The position numbers and the translations under genes are program-made. DNA of 64,000 nt from Oscillospiraceae bacterium (lineage in GTDB: Bacteria > Bacillota > Clostridia > Oscillospirales > CAG-272): positions 24,911 through 88,910 of the forward strand of contig SVTP01000004.1 of NCBI GenBank assembly GCA_015063725.1. The letters run 5' to 3'. The notes below the pieces were generated by a model. That model was not told the DNA's origin. It did not search any database and worked only from the letters and a program-made list of their open reading frames with translations. Within the stretch, counting starts at the first letter, position 1, and each line of letters starts with the position of its first letter. Below are positions 42,101-48,575 of this stretch, piece by piece.

Positions 42101-42522
42101 TCGGGGGTTGGAACCTTGATAACGGGTTCTTTTTCAATCACCCATGCCCCTGCAAAGTGCTCCTGACGGGCAATGAGCTTGGTCTCCTTTTCTCCGCAAG
42201 AGCACAGACGTGTCTCCTCGCCAAGCTCGGAGCAGGTCGCCTCTTTTGTTACCTGCCACTCACCAAATGCGTGCACGTGAGGGGTGGGGGGTGTTACCGT
42301 ACCGCCGGGAGGGGTGCTCTCCCACGGGAAGGGGCTATGCGGTGCGTTTTGCAGATAGACAAAGAAAGCGCCCACCATCAAAACGCAAAGGCAAGCCGCA
42401 AGAGCGCCCCACCTTGTCCGCGCCGCACGTCTGCGGACCTTTGCCCATTCGCCGGGGGCGGCATCCAAGATCAGTTGCTCGTCAATATTGCGCAGGACTC
42501 TGAATAATATTCTTCCCTTCAT
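39145..42522 (-). CDS. Large transmembrane BspA-type LRR protein, putative anti-sigma factor (pair 3)
   Basis: 1125 residues from ATG at 42522 (GGAGGG, nine bases), two bases after the sigma stop; the in-frame TTG further upstream overlaps the stop and is less well placed. Head LFRVLRNIDEQLILDAAP, helix at about 41-60, a Pro/Gly linker, the Cys module (CSELGEETRLCSCGE, CQFCHYCGAKL), then about forty LRR units, interrupted by the BspA-typical insertion WCQIEAGTEAKYYDYA. It has twice the repeat number of its paralogues. Expected role: partner of sigma 3 with an extended surface sensor or adhesin. Confidence 0.82.
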   Translation of the reverse strand: MKGRILFRVLRNIDEQLILDAAPGEWAKVRRRAARTRWGALAACLCVLMVGAFFVYLQNAPHSPFPWESTPPGGTVTPPTPHVHAFGEWQVTKEATCSELGEETRLCSCGEKETKLIARQEHFAGAWVIEKEPVIKVPTPEDPVAREPGLMCQFCHYCGAKLDEEVIPAIGSLGLAYAVNLDGKTCTVIGIGNCIDTDIIIPSNFCGYHVTDIADGAFMNNTDITSVTLPKTLLTIGNYSFGGCTGLREIIIPDSVVYIGDSAFEGCTNLADIVFSQSLSIIGMRAFYGCTSLTDITLPDSVMMIDDEAFAECVNLKTITLSQNLQYIGSYAFANCSRITSIAIPASVMMIGDKAFENCDQLTDFYITDLAAWCQIEAGTEAKYYDYAPQRRIYLNGELLVNVEIPEGTTSIGSCAFLNCKDIVSITIPESVTSIGAYAFYGCEKLVEITIPKDVTYIGECILHECPRLTSLTLPSLSDVGAMGFYEHVEGQLLYFVDSIEDSVLSEITLTNAHTLAPNAFKDWVSLTSVTLPEGLEVIGLQAFQNCTALTSIVIPSSVTEIGQHAFRDCISLQSVTLQEGLLRIVGGAYDNCVSLKNIVIPNTVLEVGSAAFANCHSLESAVLSGQMTKIASSLFKECENLKTVEMPDGIKSIGMYAFSGCKSLQEITIPYGVSEIDTHAFQSCKGITRIVLPDTVTYLGGSAFIWCSNLESVVLSEGLTFISNDTFKNCEKLTSITIPDSIERIDASAFTNCASLIQVENGISYIDRWVVAVDPSLTSVVLREGTIGIGMRAFYSHDNLVEITIPKSVLYIDQEAFSNCSVLQTVTFEAGSRLERIGNQAFYYCRALTDISLPQGLKYIEWFAFEYCHSLQSITIPGSVSVIDTNAFAGCSELTSVILEEGVTIVESRAFYNCVGLLSVKLPDSLTTIEREAFRGCSSLQSIHIPKGVTSIGENAFAQCTSIQTITVAKTNTVYIGEGNCLIERKTLTLLRGCDTSVIPSYVLIIGEYAFYECQAFTNLVLSNSITRIEDHAFVGCTNLTTLTLPKYLVYLGEAFSDCSSLTSVTMFSSVKTIEARAFSNCKNLKTINYSGTKKQWDAIKKGHAWSYGIKGCTVICTDGSFQL

Positions 42523-42524
42523 GA

Positions 42525-43079
42525 TCAAAAGCCCTCCTTTTGCAAAAATTCGCGGAGCTTTTGTCTTGTGCGGAACATCAGCATTGCCACAGCGCTTTCC
42601 TTCATGCCGTATTCCTCGGCGATCTCAGCAAGAGATGAAGCATACCAATAGCGACGCACAAAAATATTTCTCGTCTTTTTGGGCAAGGACCAGATAAAGC
42701 GGTTGAGCAGATCCCGCAAAACGATGGCCTCGGCAATATCTATGCTCTCCTCATCATCGGCAAGACACTCGTCCAGCTCGTGAAAGATCAAGGGCATTTT
42801 TCCGCCCCCTCTTTTGGCTGCGGTCTTTTCATCGTAGCGGTTGAGCGCCAGCTGATTGCTGATCATACCAACATAGGTTTTGAGCGGATCCGGGTAGTTT
42901 GGCGGAACGGTGTTCCAGGTTTTGAGATATGTATCGTTTACGATCTCCTCGGCATCCAAATCATCGGACAGAATTTGATAGGCGATATAATGGCAATACC
43001 GCCCGTACTTTTTATCCGTTTCGGTAATGGCGCTCTCGGACCGTGCCCAATACAAATCCACGATCTGTCTGTCTTCCAT
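42525..43079 (-). CDS. ECF-type RNA polymerase sigma factor (pair 3)
   Basis: 184 residues from ATG at 43079 (AAAGGAG, seven bases). Region 2 again has KKYGRYCHYIAYQIL and DAEEIVNDTYLKTWNTVPPN but with more changes (LSDDLDAEE, NYPDPLKTY) than between pairs 1 and 2. Region 4 has RNIFVRRYWYASSLAEIAEE. It is the most diverged of the three and probably the oldest copy. Confidence 0.9.
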   Translation of the reverse strand: MEDRQIVDLYWARSESAITETDKKYGRYCHYIAYQILSDDLDAEEIVNDTYLKTWNTVPPNYPDPLKTYVGMISNQLALNRYDEKTAAKRGGGKMPLIFHELDECLADDEESIDIAEAIVLRDLLNRFIWSLPKKTRNIFVRRYWYASSLAEIAEEYGMKESAVAMLMFRTRQKLREFLQKEGF

Positions 43080-43101
43080 AGTTTTACTCCTTTGTTTTGG
43101 T

Positions 43102-43141
43102 CTTAATTTTTTCCTCAACAATCTAAACAGAAAAAACCAAG
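43102..43141 (-). promoter_or_regulatory. Leader hairpin beside the RBS of ECF gene 3
   Basis: CTTGGTTTTTTC pairs imperfectly with GGAAAAAATTAAG around a 15-nt loop, ending about ten bases before AAAGGAG. Third example of the hairpin type of pairs 1 and 2. Confidence 0.5.
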
Positions 43142-43172
43142 GATATATCACGCAAAAATATATTTTTTCTCA

Positions 43173-43201
43173 ATTATACCATATTTGTAACAGTTTGTAC
43201 A
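43173..43201 (-). promoter_or_regulatory. Promoter of ECF pair 3
   Basis: TATAAT (43173-43178), 17-bp spacer, weak -35 TGTACA (43196-43201), minus strand. Confidence 0.6.
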
Positions 43202-43204
43202 TAG

Positions 43205-43242
43205 AAAACGGGACAACGCCAATATTTGGAAGGCGTTGCCCC
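43205..43242 (-). terminator. Terminator of the PTS operon
   Basis: GGGGCAACGCC/GGCGTTGTCCC stem then GTTTTC on minus. Confidence 0.85.
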
Positions 43243-43249
43243 GTCAAAT

Positions 43250-44878
43250 TTAAAGTGTTTTGATATAGTCCTCAAGCTCGCTTTTGATGACCGAGACCTG
43301 TGGTCCATAGACCACCTGTACACCGCCGCCGCGACGGATGACACCGCGCGCACCGCTCGCCTTGAGTACGTCATCAAGGACCAGATCTTCATCCTTGACC
43401 GTTACGCGCAGGCGTGTGGCACAGCAGTCTAGCGTGACGATATTCTCCGTGCCGCCAAGCCCCTCTAAAATCAGTTGGGATGTGGCATTGTCGCCATCGC
43501 TCTTTTGTGCGTTCTTTTTTTCGTTGTAGTCCGCACGGGTGTAGAGCTTGACCTCCTCCTCTCCCTCCTCGCGCCCGGGAGTTGCATAGTCTCGGCGGCG
43601 AATGAGGAAACGGAACAAGAGAAAATAAACGATGAAATAAGCAACACCCACCAACGGGATCATCAGCCAATTGGTCTTTTCGTTCCCTTGCAGAATACCG
43701 AATAGCGTCAGGTCGATAAGACCGCCGGAGAAGGTCATTCCCACACCGACACCGAGAAGGTGCATCAGCATATAGGCAAGACCTGCCAGAACCGAGTGGA
43801 TGACGTAGAGAATGGGCGCGACAAACAAGAAGGTGAACTCAATGGGCTCGGTGATACCCGTGAGCATTGAGGTCAATGCCGCAGAGAGCAAAAGACCGCC
43901 TGCAACCTTTCTTTTTTCGGGGCGTGCGCAGGTGTACATAGCAAGCGCCGCACCCGGGAGACCGAAGATCATCAATGGGAATTTACCGCTCATAAAACGG
44001 CACGCCTCAACCGAGAAGCGCGTTGTGTTTGGGGATGCCAGCTCGGCAAAAAAGATATTTTGAGCGCCATAGACCATGACGCCGTCGATCATGGCAGAGC
44101 CCCCCACTCCCGTTTGCCAGAACGGCAGATAGAACACGTGGTGAAGCCCGAACGGAATGAGGATGCGCTCGATAAATCCGTAAATAAGAGTGCCCGCATA
44201 GCCTGAGCGCAAAACGAGGTCGCCCAGCGCATAGATGCCCGTTTGCACAAAGGGCCACAAAAAGAACATCAGGACACCAACAAGGATATATGCCAGTGTG
44301 GAGATGATGGGCACAAATCGCGTGCCGCCAAAAAAGGAAATGACGGTGGGAAGCTTGATTTTATAGAATCGGTTGTGCAGCCACGCCACACCAAGACCGA
44401 CCAGAATACCGCCGAACACACCCATTTGCAGGGACGGGATACCAACAACGTTTGCAACGGTCCCCTCGGGCATGGCTCCCTCGGCAAGCTTTCCACTAAT
44501 ATCCAACAGGGTGCTGATGGTCTTGTGCATGACGAAAAAGGCGATGGCGGCAGAGAGCGTTGCGGTGGCTTTTTCGTTTTCTGCCATGCCAAGCGCAACT
44601 CCCATGGCAAACAGGAGCGGCAAATTATCAAAAATGACCGTTCCTACCGATGCCAAAAGTGAAAAGACGGTGTACGGAACCGTCCCCGGCCCCATGATGC
44701 CGAGCAGATTGTACGCCTCAAGCGTTGCCTCGTTGGTAAAGGATGCACCCACACCTAAAAGCAGCCCCGCAATGGGCAAAAGGGCGATGGGGAGCATGAA
44801 TGCGCGCCCTACGCGCTGCAAAACGCCAAAAAAGCCCTCTCCGAATTTTCTTTTTTTTACAGTTTGTGTATCTGTCAT
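43250..44878 (-). CDS. ptsG: PTS glucose-family EIICB permease
   Basis: 542 residues from ATG at 44878, overlapping the EIIA stop. The EIIC part (about 10-430) starts FGVLQRVGRAFMLPIALLPI and has the substrate region GITEPIEFTFLFVAP. The EIIB part (about 465-542) carries the phosphorylated Cys in TLDCCATRLRVTV. It transports and phosphorylates a glucose-type sugar (glucose, maltose or N-acetylglucosamine; the family alone does not decide). Last gene of a four-gene operon holding all PTS components. Confidence 0.93.
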   Translation of the reverse strand: MTDTQTVKKRKFGEGFFGVLQRVGRAFMLPIALLPIAGLLLGVGASFTNEATLEAYNLLGIMGPGTVPYTVFSLLASVGTVIFDNLPLLFAMGVALGMAENEKATATLSAAIAFFVMHKTISTLLDISGKLAEGAMPEGTVANVVGIPSLQMGVFGGILVGLGVAWLHNRFYKIKLPTVISFFGGTRFVPIISTLAYILVGVLMFFLWPFVQTGIYALGDLVLRSGYAGTLIYGFIERILIPFGLHHVFYLPFWQTGVGGSAMIDGVMVYGAQNIFFAELASPNTTRFSVEACRFMSGKFPLMIFGLPGAALAMYTCARPEKRKVAGGLLLSAALTSMLTGITEPIEFTFLFVAPILYVIHSVLAGLAYMLMHLLGVGVGMTFSGGLIDLTLFGILQGNEKTNWLMIPLVGVAYFIVYFLLFRFLIRRRDYATPGREEGEEEVKLYTRADYNEKKNAQKSDGDNATSQLILEGLGGTENIVTLDCCATRLRVTVKDEDLVLDDVLKASGARGVIRRGGGVQVVYGPQVSVIKSELEDYIKTL

Positions 44879-45357
44879 AACAATCCTTTCCCGAGGATCG
44901 TGTAGCACATAACGGCATCTCTGCCGCCCGTGCAAGCCCCGAGCTTGTATTCAATATTTTCGATCTTTTCGGGCTCGGTGACAAGCACCGAGCAAATAGC
45001 AGAAAGTCCGCGTGAGCGAATGAGGTCAATATCCGCCTCGGCGATCAGCTGTCCGCGCCGCACGCTCTCCCCTGCCCTCACGTGCGAAACAAACCCCTTA
45101 CCGCCAAGGCTGACGGTGTCAACACCAATGTGTAGGAGCACGTCGGTGCCTGCCTCGCTTTGAATGGTGTATGCGTGGCGTGAATCGGCGACCGACTGGA
45201 TCTTTCCGTCAACGGGGGCGAAAAAATGCCCCTCAACAGGCTCTATGGCAATCCCCTTGCCAAGCAGCTCCTCGGCAAAAGCCTCGTCGGGCACGGATGC
45301 GAGTGAGACCGCCTTGCCCGTGCAGGGGGCTATGAGACATTCGATTTTTTCTTTCAT
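44875..45357 (-). CDS. crr: PTS EIIA, glucose family (Crr-like)
   Basis: 160 residues. VLLHIGVDTVSLGGKGF contains the phosphorylated His, and GHFFAPVDGKIQSV the companion His region of the glucose EIIA fold. It passes phosphate from HPr to the EIIB domain of the next gene. Start ATG at 45357 has AAAGGAG. Being a separate protein rather than fused to EIICB, it could also serve other transporters. Confidence 0.93.
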   Translation of the reverse strand: MKEKIECLIAPCTGKAVSLASVPDEAFAEELLGKGIAIEPVEGHFFAPVDGKIQSVADSRHAYTIQSEAGTDVLLHIGVDTVSLGGKGFVSHVRAGESVRRGQLIAEADIDLIRSRGLSAICSVLVTEPEKIENIEYKLGACTGGRDAVMCYTILGKGLL

Positions 45358-45377
45358 GGTTCTCTCCTTTCAAAGCC

Positions 45378-47024
45378 TTATTGGCAGGCGAGCACACGCT
45401 CGCGAAGCTCCAACAGATAGGGTGCGGATACCGAAAGCTCATCCACGCGCATATCGCAAAAGCGCTGGGTGAGCGAGAGATCGGCGGCAAGCTCGCCGCA
45501 AATGCCGATCCATCCGCCCCGCTCGTGAATGGCATCTGACGCGGCTGCGACCAAGCGCAAGACCGGCTCGCGACAGGTTCGACAAAGCTCTGCCACGTGT
45601 GGATTTTGACGGTCTGCCGCCAGCGTATACTGCAAAAGATCGTTGGTACCCACCGAGAAAAAATCCACCTCGGCGGCAAGCTCGCGGCACAAAATAGCGG
45701 CGGCAGGGGTTTCGATCATAATGCCGATCTCCATATCCTTGTCATAGTCCTGCCCGCGTAAAGAAAGCGCTTGCATACACTCGGCGATCAGCTCGCGGCA
45801 GGCGCGGACCTCTTCTACACTCACGATCATCGGCAGCATCAGAGCGACCTTGCCGTGCGCGGAGGCGCGCAAGATGGCGCGGATCTGCTCACAGAAAAGG
45901 GTGCGCTCACGCAAGCAGAGCCGTACGCCACGCAAGCCAAGAGCAGGGTTTTCCTCACGCGGAAGTGTCAGGTAAGAGACCTGCTTATCCGCTCCGATAT
46001 CCAGAGTGCGGATCACCACGCGCCGCCCCTGCATCCGCTCGGCAACGGTACGGTAGCTGTGATAGAGCTGCTCCTCGTCGGGCGCGCGATCGAGCGAAAG
46101 GTATAAAAACTCGCTGCGCAAAAGCCCTATTCCGTCAGCCCCTTGTGAGAGTGCCGCATCGATCTCCTCTTCTCCCCCCACGTTGGCATACATCAGGACG
46201 CGGTGACCGCCCATTGTGACAGCAGGCATCTCTCGCAAAGTGTGCAATTTTTGCTCCCGCTCTTGCGCCATTTCGGCGTTTTTGGCACACCGTGTGGCAA
46301 AAGCCGACTGTTCTTCTTCACTTGGCGAAAGTGTCAGACTACCACTCGCGGCATCCAAAAGTGCGACCGTTCCGTCGTAAAGATTAGAAAATTCCCCCGT
46401 ACAAACAAGTGCCGGGATGCCCATTGCACGCGCAAGAATTGCAGTGTGTGAGTTTGGCGAGCCCTCAAAGGTGACGAAACCCAAAAGTGTGGAACGGTCC
46501 AAGCCCACCGTTTGCGAAGGTGTCAGGTCCTCTGCCACAAGGATATAGGGCTTGCTCGTGTTTTCGTCCGCCGCCTCGTTTTTGCCCGACAGATGCGAAA
46601 GGAGTTGAGAGCAAACATCCCTGACATCCGCCGCGCGCGCACGCAGATAGGGATCATCCAAGGCGGCAAGCTCACCCGAAAGCGCATCTGACGCCGCCTC
46701 TACCGCCCCCTCGGCGGAAAGCCCATCCCCAAGGGATGCTTCTATCCTTTCCAACAAGTCTTCATCTTCAAGGAGCATTGCGTGAATGGCAAAAATTTCG
46801 GCAGCATCTGCCCCGATGTCCTCCTCGGCAGTTTTTTGTAAGTGCGAAATAGAGCGCTTCACCGCCTCGATCGCATCCAAAAAACGTGCGCGTTCCCCGT
46901 CTATCCCCATGCCTTTTTCTCTCGTTTTGGCTATGGACGTGTGCAAAAAACGCAGATTACCGATAGCACACCCATCCCCAATGCCTGTGCCGCGCACCAC
47001 TTTAGTTTTCAAGTGTGTCGTCAT
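45378..47024 (-). CDS. ptsI: Phosphoenolpyruvate-protein phosphotransferase (PTS enzyme I)
   Basis: 548 residues from ATG at 47024, inside the end of the HPr gene and preceded by GGGGGAG. The phosphohistidine site is FEGSPNSHTAILARAMGIPA. The PEP-binding barrel has LLRSEFLYLSLD, IRTLDIGADKQ, and GIMIETPAA, DFFSVGTNDLLQYTLAADR. It moves phosphate from PEP to HPr. Length is slightly under the usual 570. Confidence 0.95.
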   Translation of the reverse strand: MTTHLKTKVVRGTGIGDGCAIGNLRFLHTSIAKTREKGMGIDGERARFLDAIEAVKRSISHLQKTAEEDIGADAAEIFAIHAMLLEDEDLLERIEASLGDGLSAEGAVEAASDALSGELAALDDPYLRARAADVRDVCSQLLSHLSGKNEAADENTSKPYILVAEDLTPSQTVGLDRSTLLGFVTFEGSPNSHTAILARAMGIPALVCTGEFSNLYDGTVALLDAASGSLTLSPSEEEQSAFATRCAKNAEMAQEREQKLHTLREMPAVTMGGHRVLMYANVGGEEEIDAALSQGADGIGLLRSEFLYLSLDRAPDEEQLYHSYRTVAERMQGRRVVIRTLDIGADKQVSYLTLPREENPALGLRGVRLCLRERTLFCEQIRAILRASAHGKVALMLPMIVSVEEVRACRELIAECMQALSLRGQDYDKDMEIGIMIETPAAAILCRELAAEVDFFSVGTNDLLQYTLAADRQNPHVAELCRTCREPVLRLVAAASDAIHERGGWIGICGELAADLSLTQRFCDMRVDELSVSAPYLLELRERVLACQ

Positions 47025-47301
47025 TGAGAACCACTCCCCCGATATTCCATTGTGTGTGGCAAAACTGTTCAAGAGCCCGAGCGGCGCGATCCTCGTCCTC
47101 GCCCGAGACCGAGAAGGTCAAGGTAGTCCCAAGGACGGCGCCCAGCATCATCAGTGAGATCAACCGCTTGCCGTCTGCTGTTTTGCCGTTTGCCCTGACC
47201 GAAACGCTTGAGGCAAATTGCTTGGCACACGCCGCAAGTCTGCCCGCAGGGCGCGCGTGCATACCGTCCTTATCCGTAACGGTGTAAGTAAATTCTTTCA
47301 T
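47002..47301 (-). CDS. ptsH: PTS phosphocarrier HPr, lacking the Ser46 site
   Basis: 99 residues from ATG at 47301 (CAGGAG). The active His is residue 15 in GMHARPAG, at the canonical position. Where typical HPr has KS at 45-46 this protein has KR, so the residue phosphorylated by HPr kinase is Arg; a Ser occurs at 49 instead. It overlaps ptsI by about 23 bases. The -10-like TATAAT near 47375 has no clear -35, so the operon may need an activator. Confidence 0.93.
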   Translation of the reverse strand: MKEFTYTVTDKDGMHARPAGRLAACAKQFASSVSVRANGKTADGKRLISLMMLGAVLGTTLTFSVSGEDEDRAARALEQFCHTQWNIGGVVLNDDTLEN

Positions 47302-47430
47302 ACTGCATCTCCTGTTTGGCGACCGCGCGTGCGGCAGCCGCCGATTTTTGCTTTTGTTTCTATTTTGCCGATTTGCGGGCAGATTATACCGATTTTTCAA
47401 AATCGCATTTTGCACAATCACAAAAACGTC

Positions 47431-47459
47431 TTGACAATATCCATCGCTTTTGATATACT
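47431..47459 (+). promoter_or_regulatory. Promoter of the DNA alkylation repair gene
   Basis: TTGACA (47431-47436), 17-bp spacer, TATACT (47454-47459), about 40 bp upstream of the ATG. Confidence 0.8.
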
Positions 47460-47497
47460 GAAATACAAAGAACCAAAACAAGAAAGGAGAGCGCCGC

Positions 47498-48169
47498 ATG
47501 ACCGAGATACAAGCCCATTTGTTTGCCATGCAGGACGAAGGCTATCGCACTTTTCAATGCCGACTGATGCCCACTGTGGATGCCGAAACGGTGATTGGTG
47601 TCCGCACACCCCAATTACGCAAATATGCCAAAACGATTGCAAACAGCAGTGTGACGAAACCCTTTTTGCAAGCCCTGCCGCACAGGTATTATGAGGAAAA
47701 CAATCTGCACGCATTCCTCATTGAAGAAATAAAAGAGTTTGACACTTGTGTGGAAGCCCTTAACACCTTTTTGCCCTACGTTGACAATTGGGCAACCTGC
47801 GACTCAATGAACCCCAAAATTTTGGGCAAACACAAACCAGAGTTACTTGCTGTCATCGAAAATTGGCTTTCCTCCCCCGATACGTATACTGTCCGCTTTG
47901 GCATCAAACTATTGATGACGTGGTTTTTGGATGCAGATTTCTTGCCTGAATATCTCCAAAAAGTAGCCGCCGTAAATTTCGAGGAGTACTACATCAAAAT
48001 GATGATCAGCTGGTATTTTGCCACCGCTCTTGCCAAACAATACAAGGCAACGCTCCCCTACCTGAAGGAGCACCGTCTTTCCCCGTGGATCCACGCCAAA
48101 ACGATACAAAAAGCTACCGAAAGCTATCGTTTGACAAAAGAACAAAAGCTATATTTAAAAACGTTATAA
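47498..48169 (+). CDS. DNA alkylation repair protein, AlkD-like
   Basis: 223 residues, an all-helical HEAT-repeat protein of the DNA alkylation repair family: GVRTPQLRKYAKTI near the N terminus, YYEENNLHAFLI, VDNWATCDSMNPK and IKMMISWYFATALAKQY are typical. AlkD excises N3/N7-alkylated purines without flipping the base. RBS AAAGGAG seven to nine bases before the ATG. Monocistronic, closed by a strong terminator. Confidence 0.92.
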   Translation: MTEIQAHLFAMQDEGYRTFQCRLMPTVDAETVIGVRTPQLRKYAKTIANSSVTKPFLQALPHRYYEENNLHAFLIEEIKEFDTCVEALNTFLPYVDNWATCDSMNPKILGKHKPELLAVIENWLSSPDTYTVRFGIKLLMTWFLDADFLPEYLQKVAAVNFEEYYIKMMISWYFATALAKQYKATLPYLKEHRLSPWIHAKTIQKATESYRLTKEQKLYLKTL

Positions 48170-48172
48170 GCA

Positions 48173-48220
48173 AAAAGCAGGGACTTTCTTTGCCAAGAAA
48201 GTCCCTGCTTTTATTTTTTT
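48173..48220. terminator. Bidirectional terminator between convergent genes
   Basis: AAAAGCAGGGACTTTCTT/AAGAAAGTCCCTGCTTTT with a TGCC loop, then TATTTTTTT on plus. Confidence 0.92.
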
Positions 48221-48222
48221 GT

Positions 48223-48549
48223 TTAGCGGTAATAAACGTAAAAAACGATGATCGTTCTCTCCCGTCCGCCGTGCTCAAGATCGGGGGCGGTGATGACGAC
48301 GCCATCCTTGGAGAGCAGCTCCCACGCTTGCATCTGATCGATCTTGCAGCGGAAGATCACATCCGAGGATGCAAACACGATCATTTCATCATCGCGAATG
48401 TTGAGTCCGCCGTTGCGTCCGATGACCTCGTCAACACCGTTGATCTTCTCTGTCACGTAGCGGATGTGGTGGTTTGCCATTTGCTTTGCCATCTCCCAAC
48501 GGTATGCGCGGCTGTTGGGATCTTTTTTGCGGGAAAAGAGCTTGAACAT
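48223..48549 (-). CDS. Small hypothetical protein
   Basis: 108 residues from ATG at 48549 (AAAGGAG). Basic start MFKLFSRKKDPNS, then a mixed alpha/beta domain with IIVFYVYYR at the end. No signal peptide or helix. Last gene of the peptidase-PlsY-methyltransferase operon, 26 bp after the methyltransferase. Family not recognised. Confidence 0.75.
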   Translation of the reverse strand: MFKLFSRKKDPNSRAYRWEMAKQMANHHIRYVTEKINGVDEVIGRNGGLNIRDDEMIVFASSDVIFRCKIDQMQAWELLSKDGVVITAPDLEHGGRERTIIVFYVYYR

Positions 48550-48575
48550 ATCTTTCTCCTTTTCTCTTTCAGGTA

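Noticed and set aside
39145..42522. CRISPR-like or satellite repeat array
   Set aside because: The regular repeats are about 69-bp coding LRR units with variable sequence in one long reading frame, not identical repeats with spacers.
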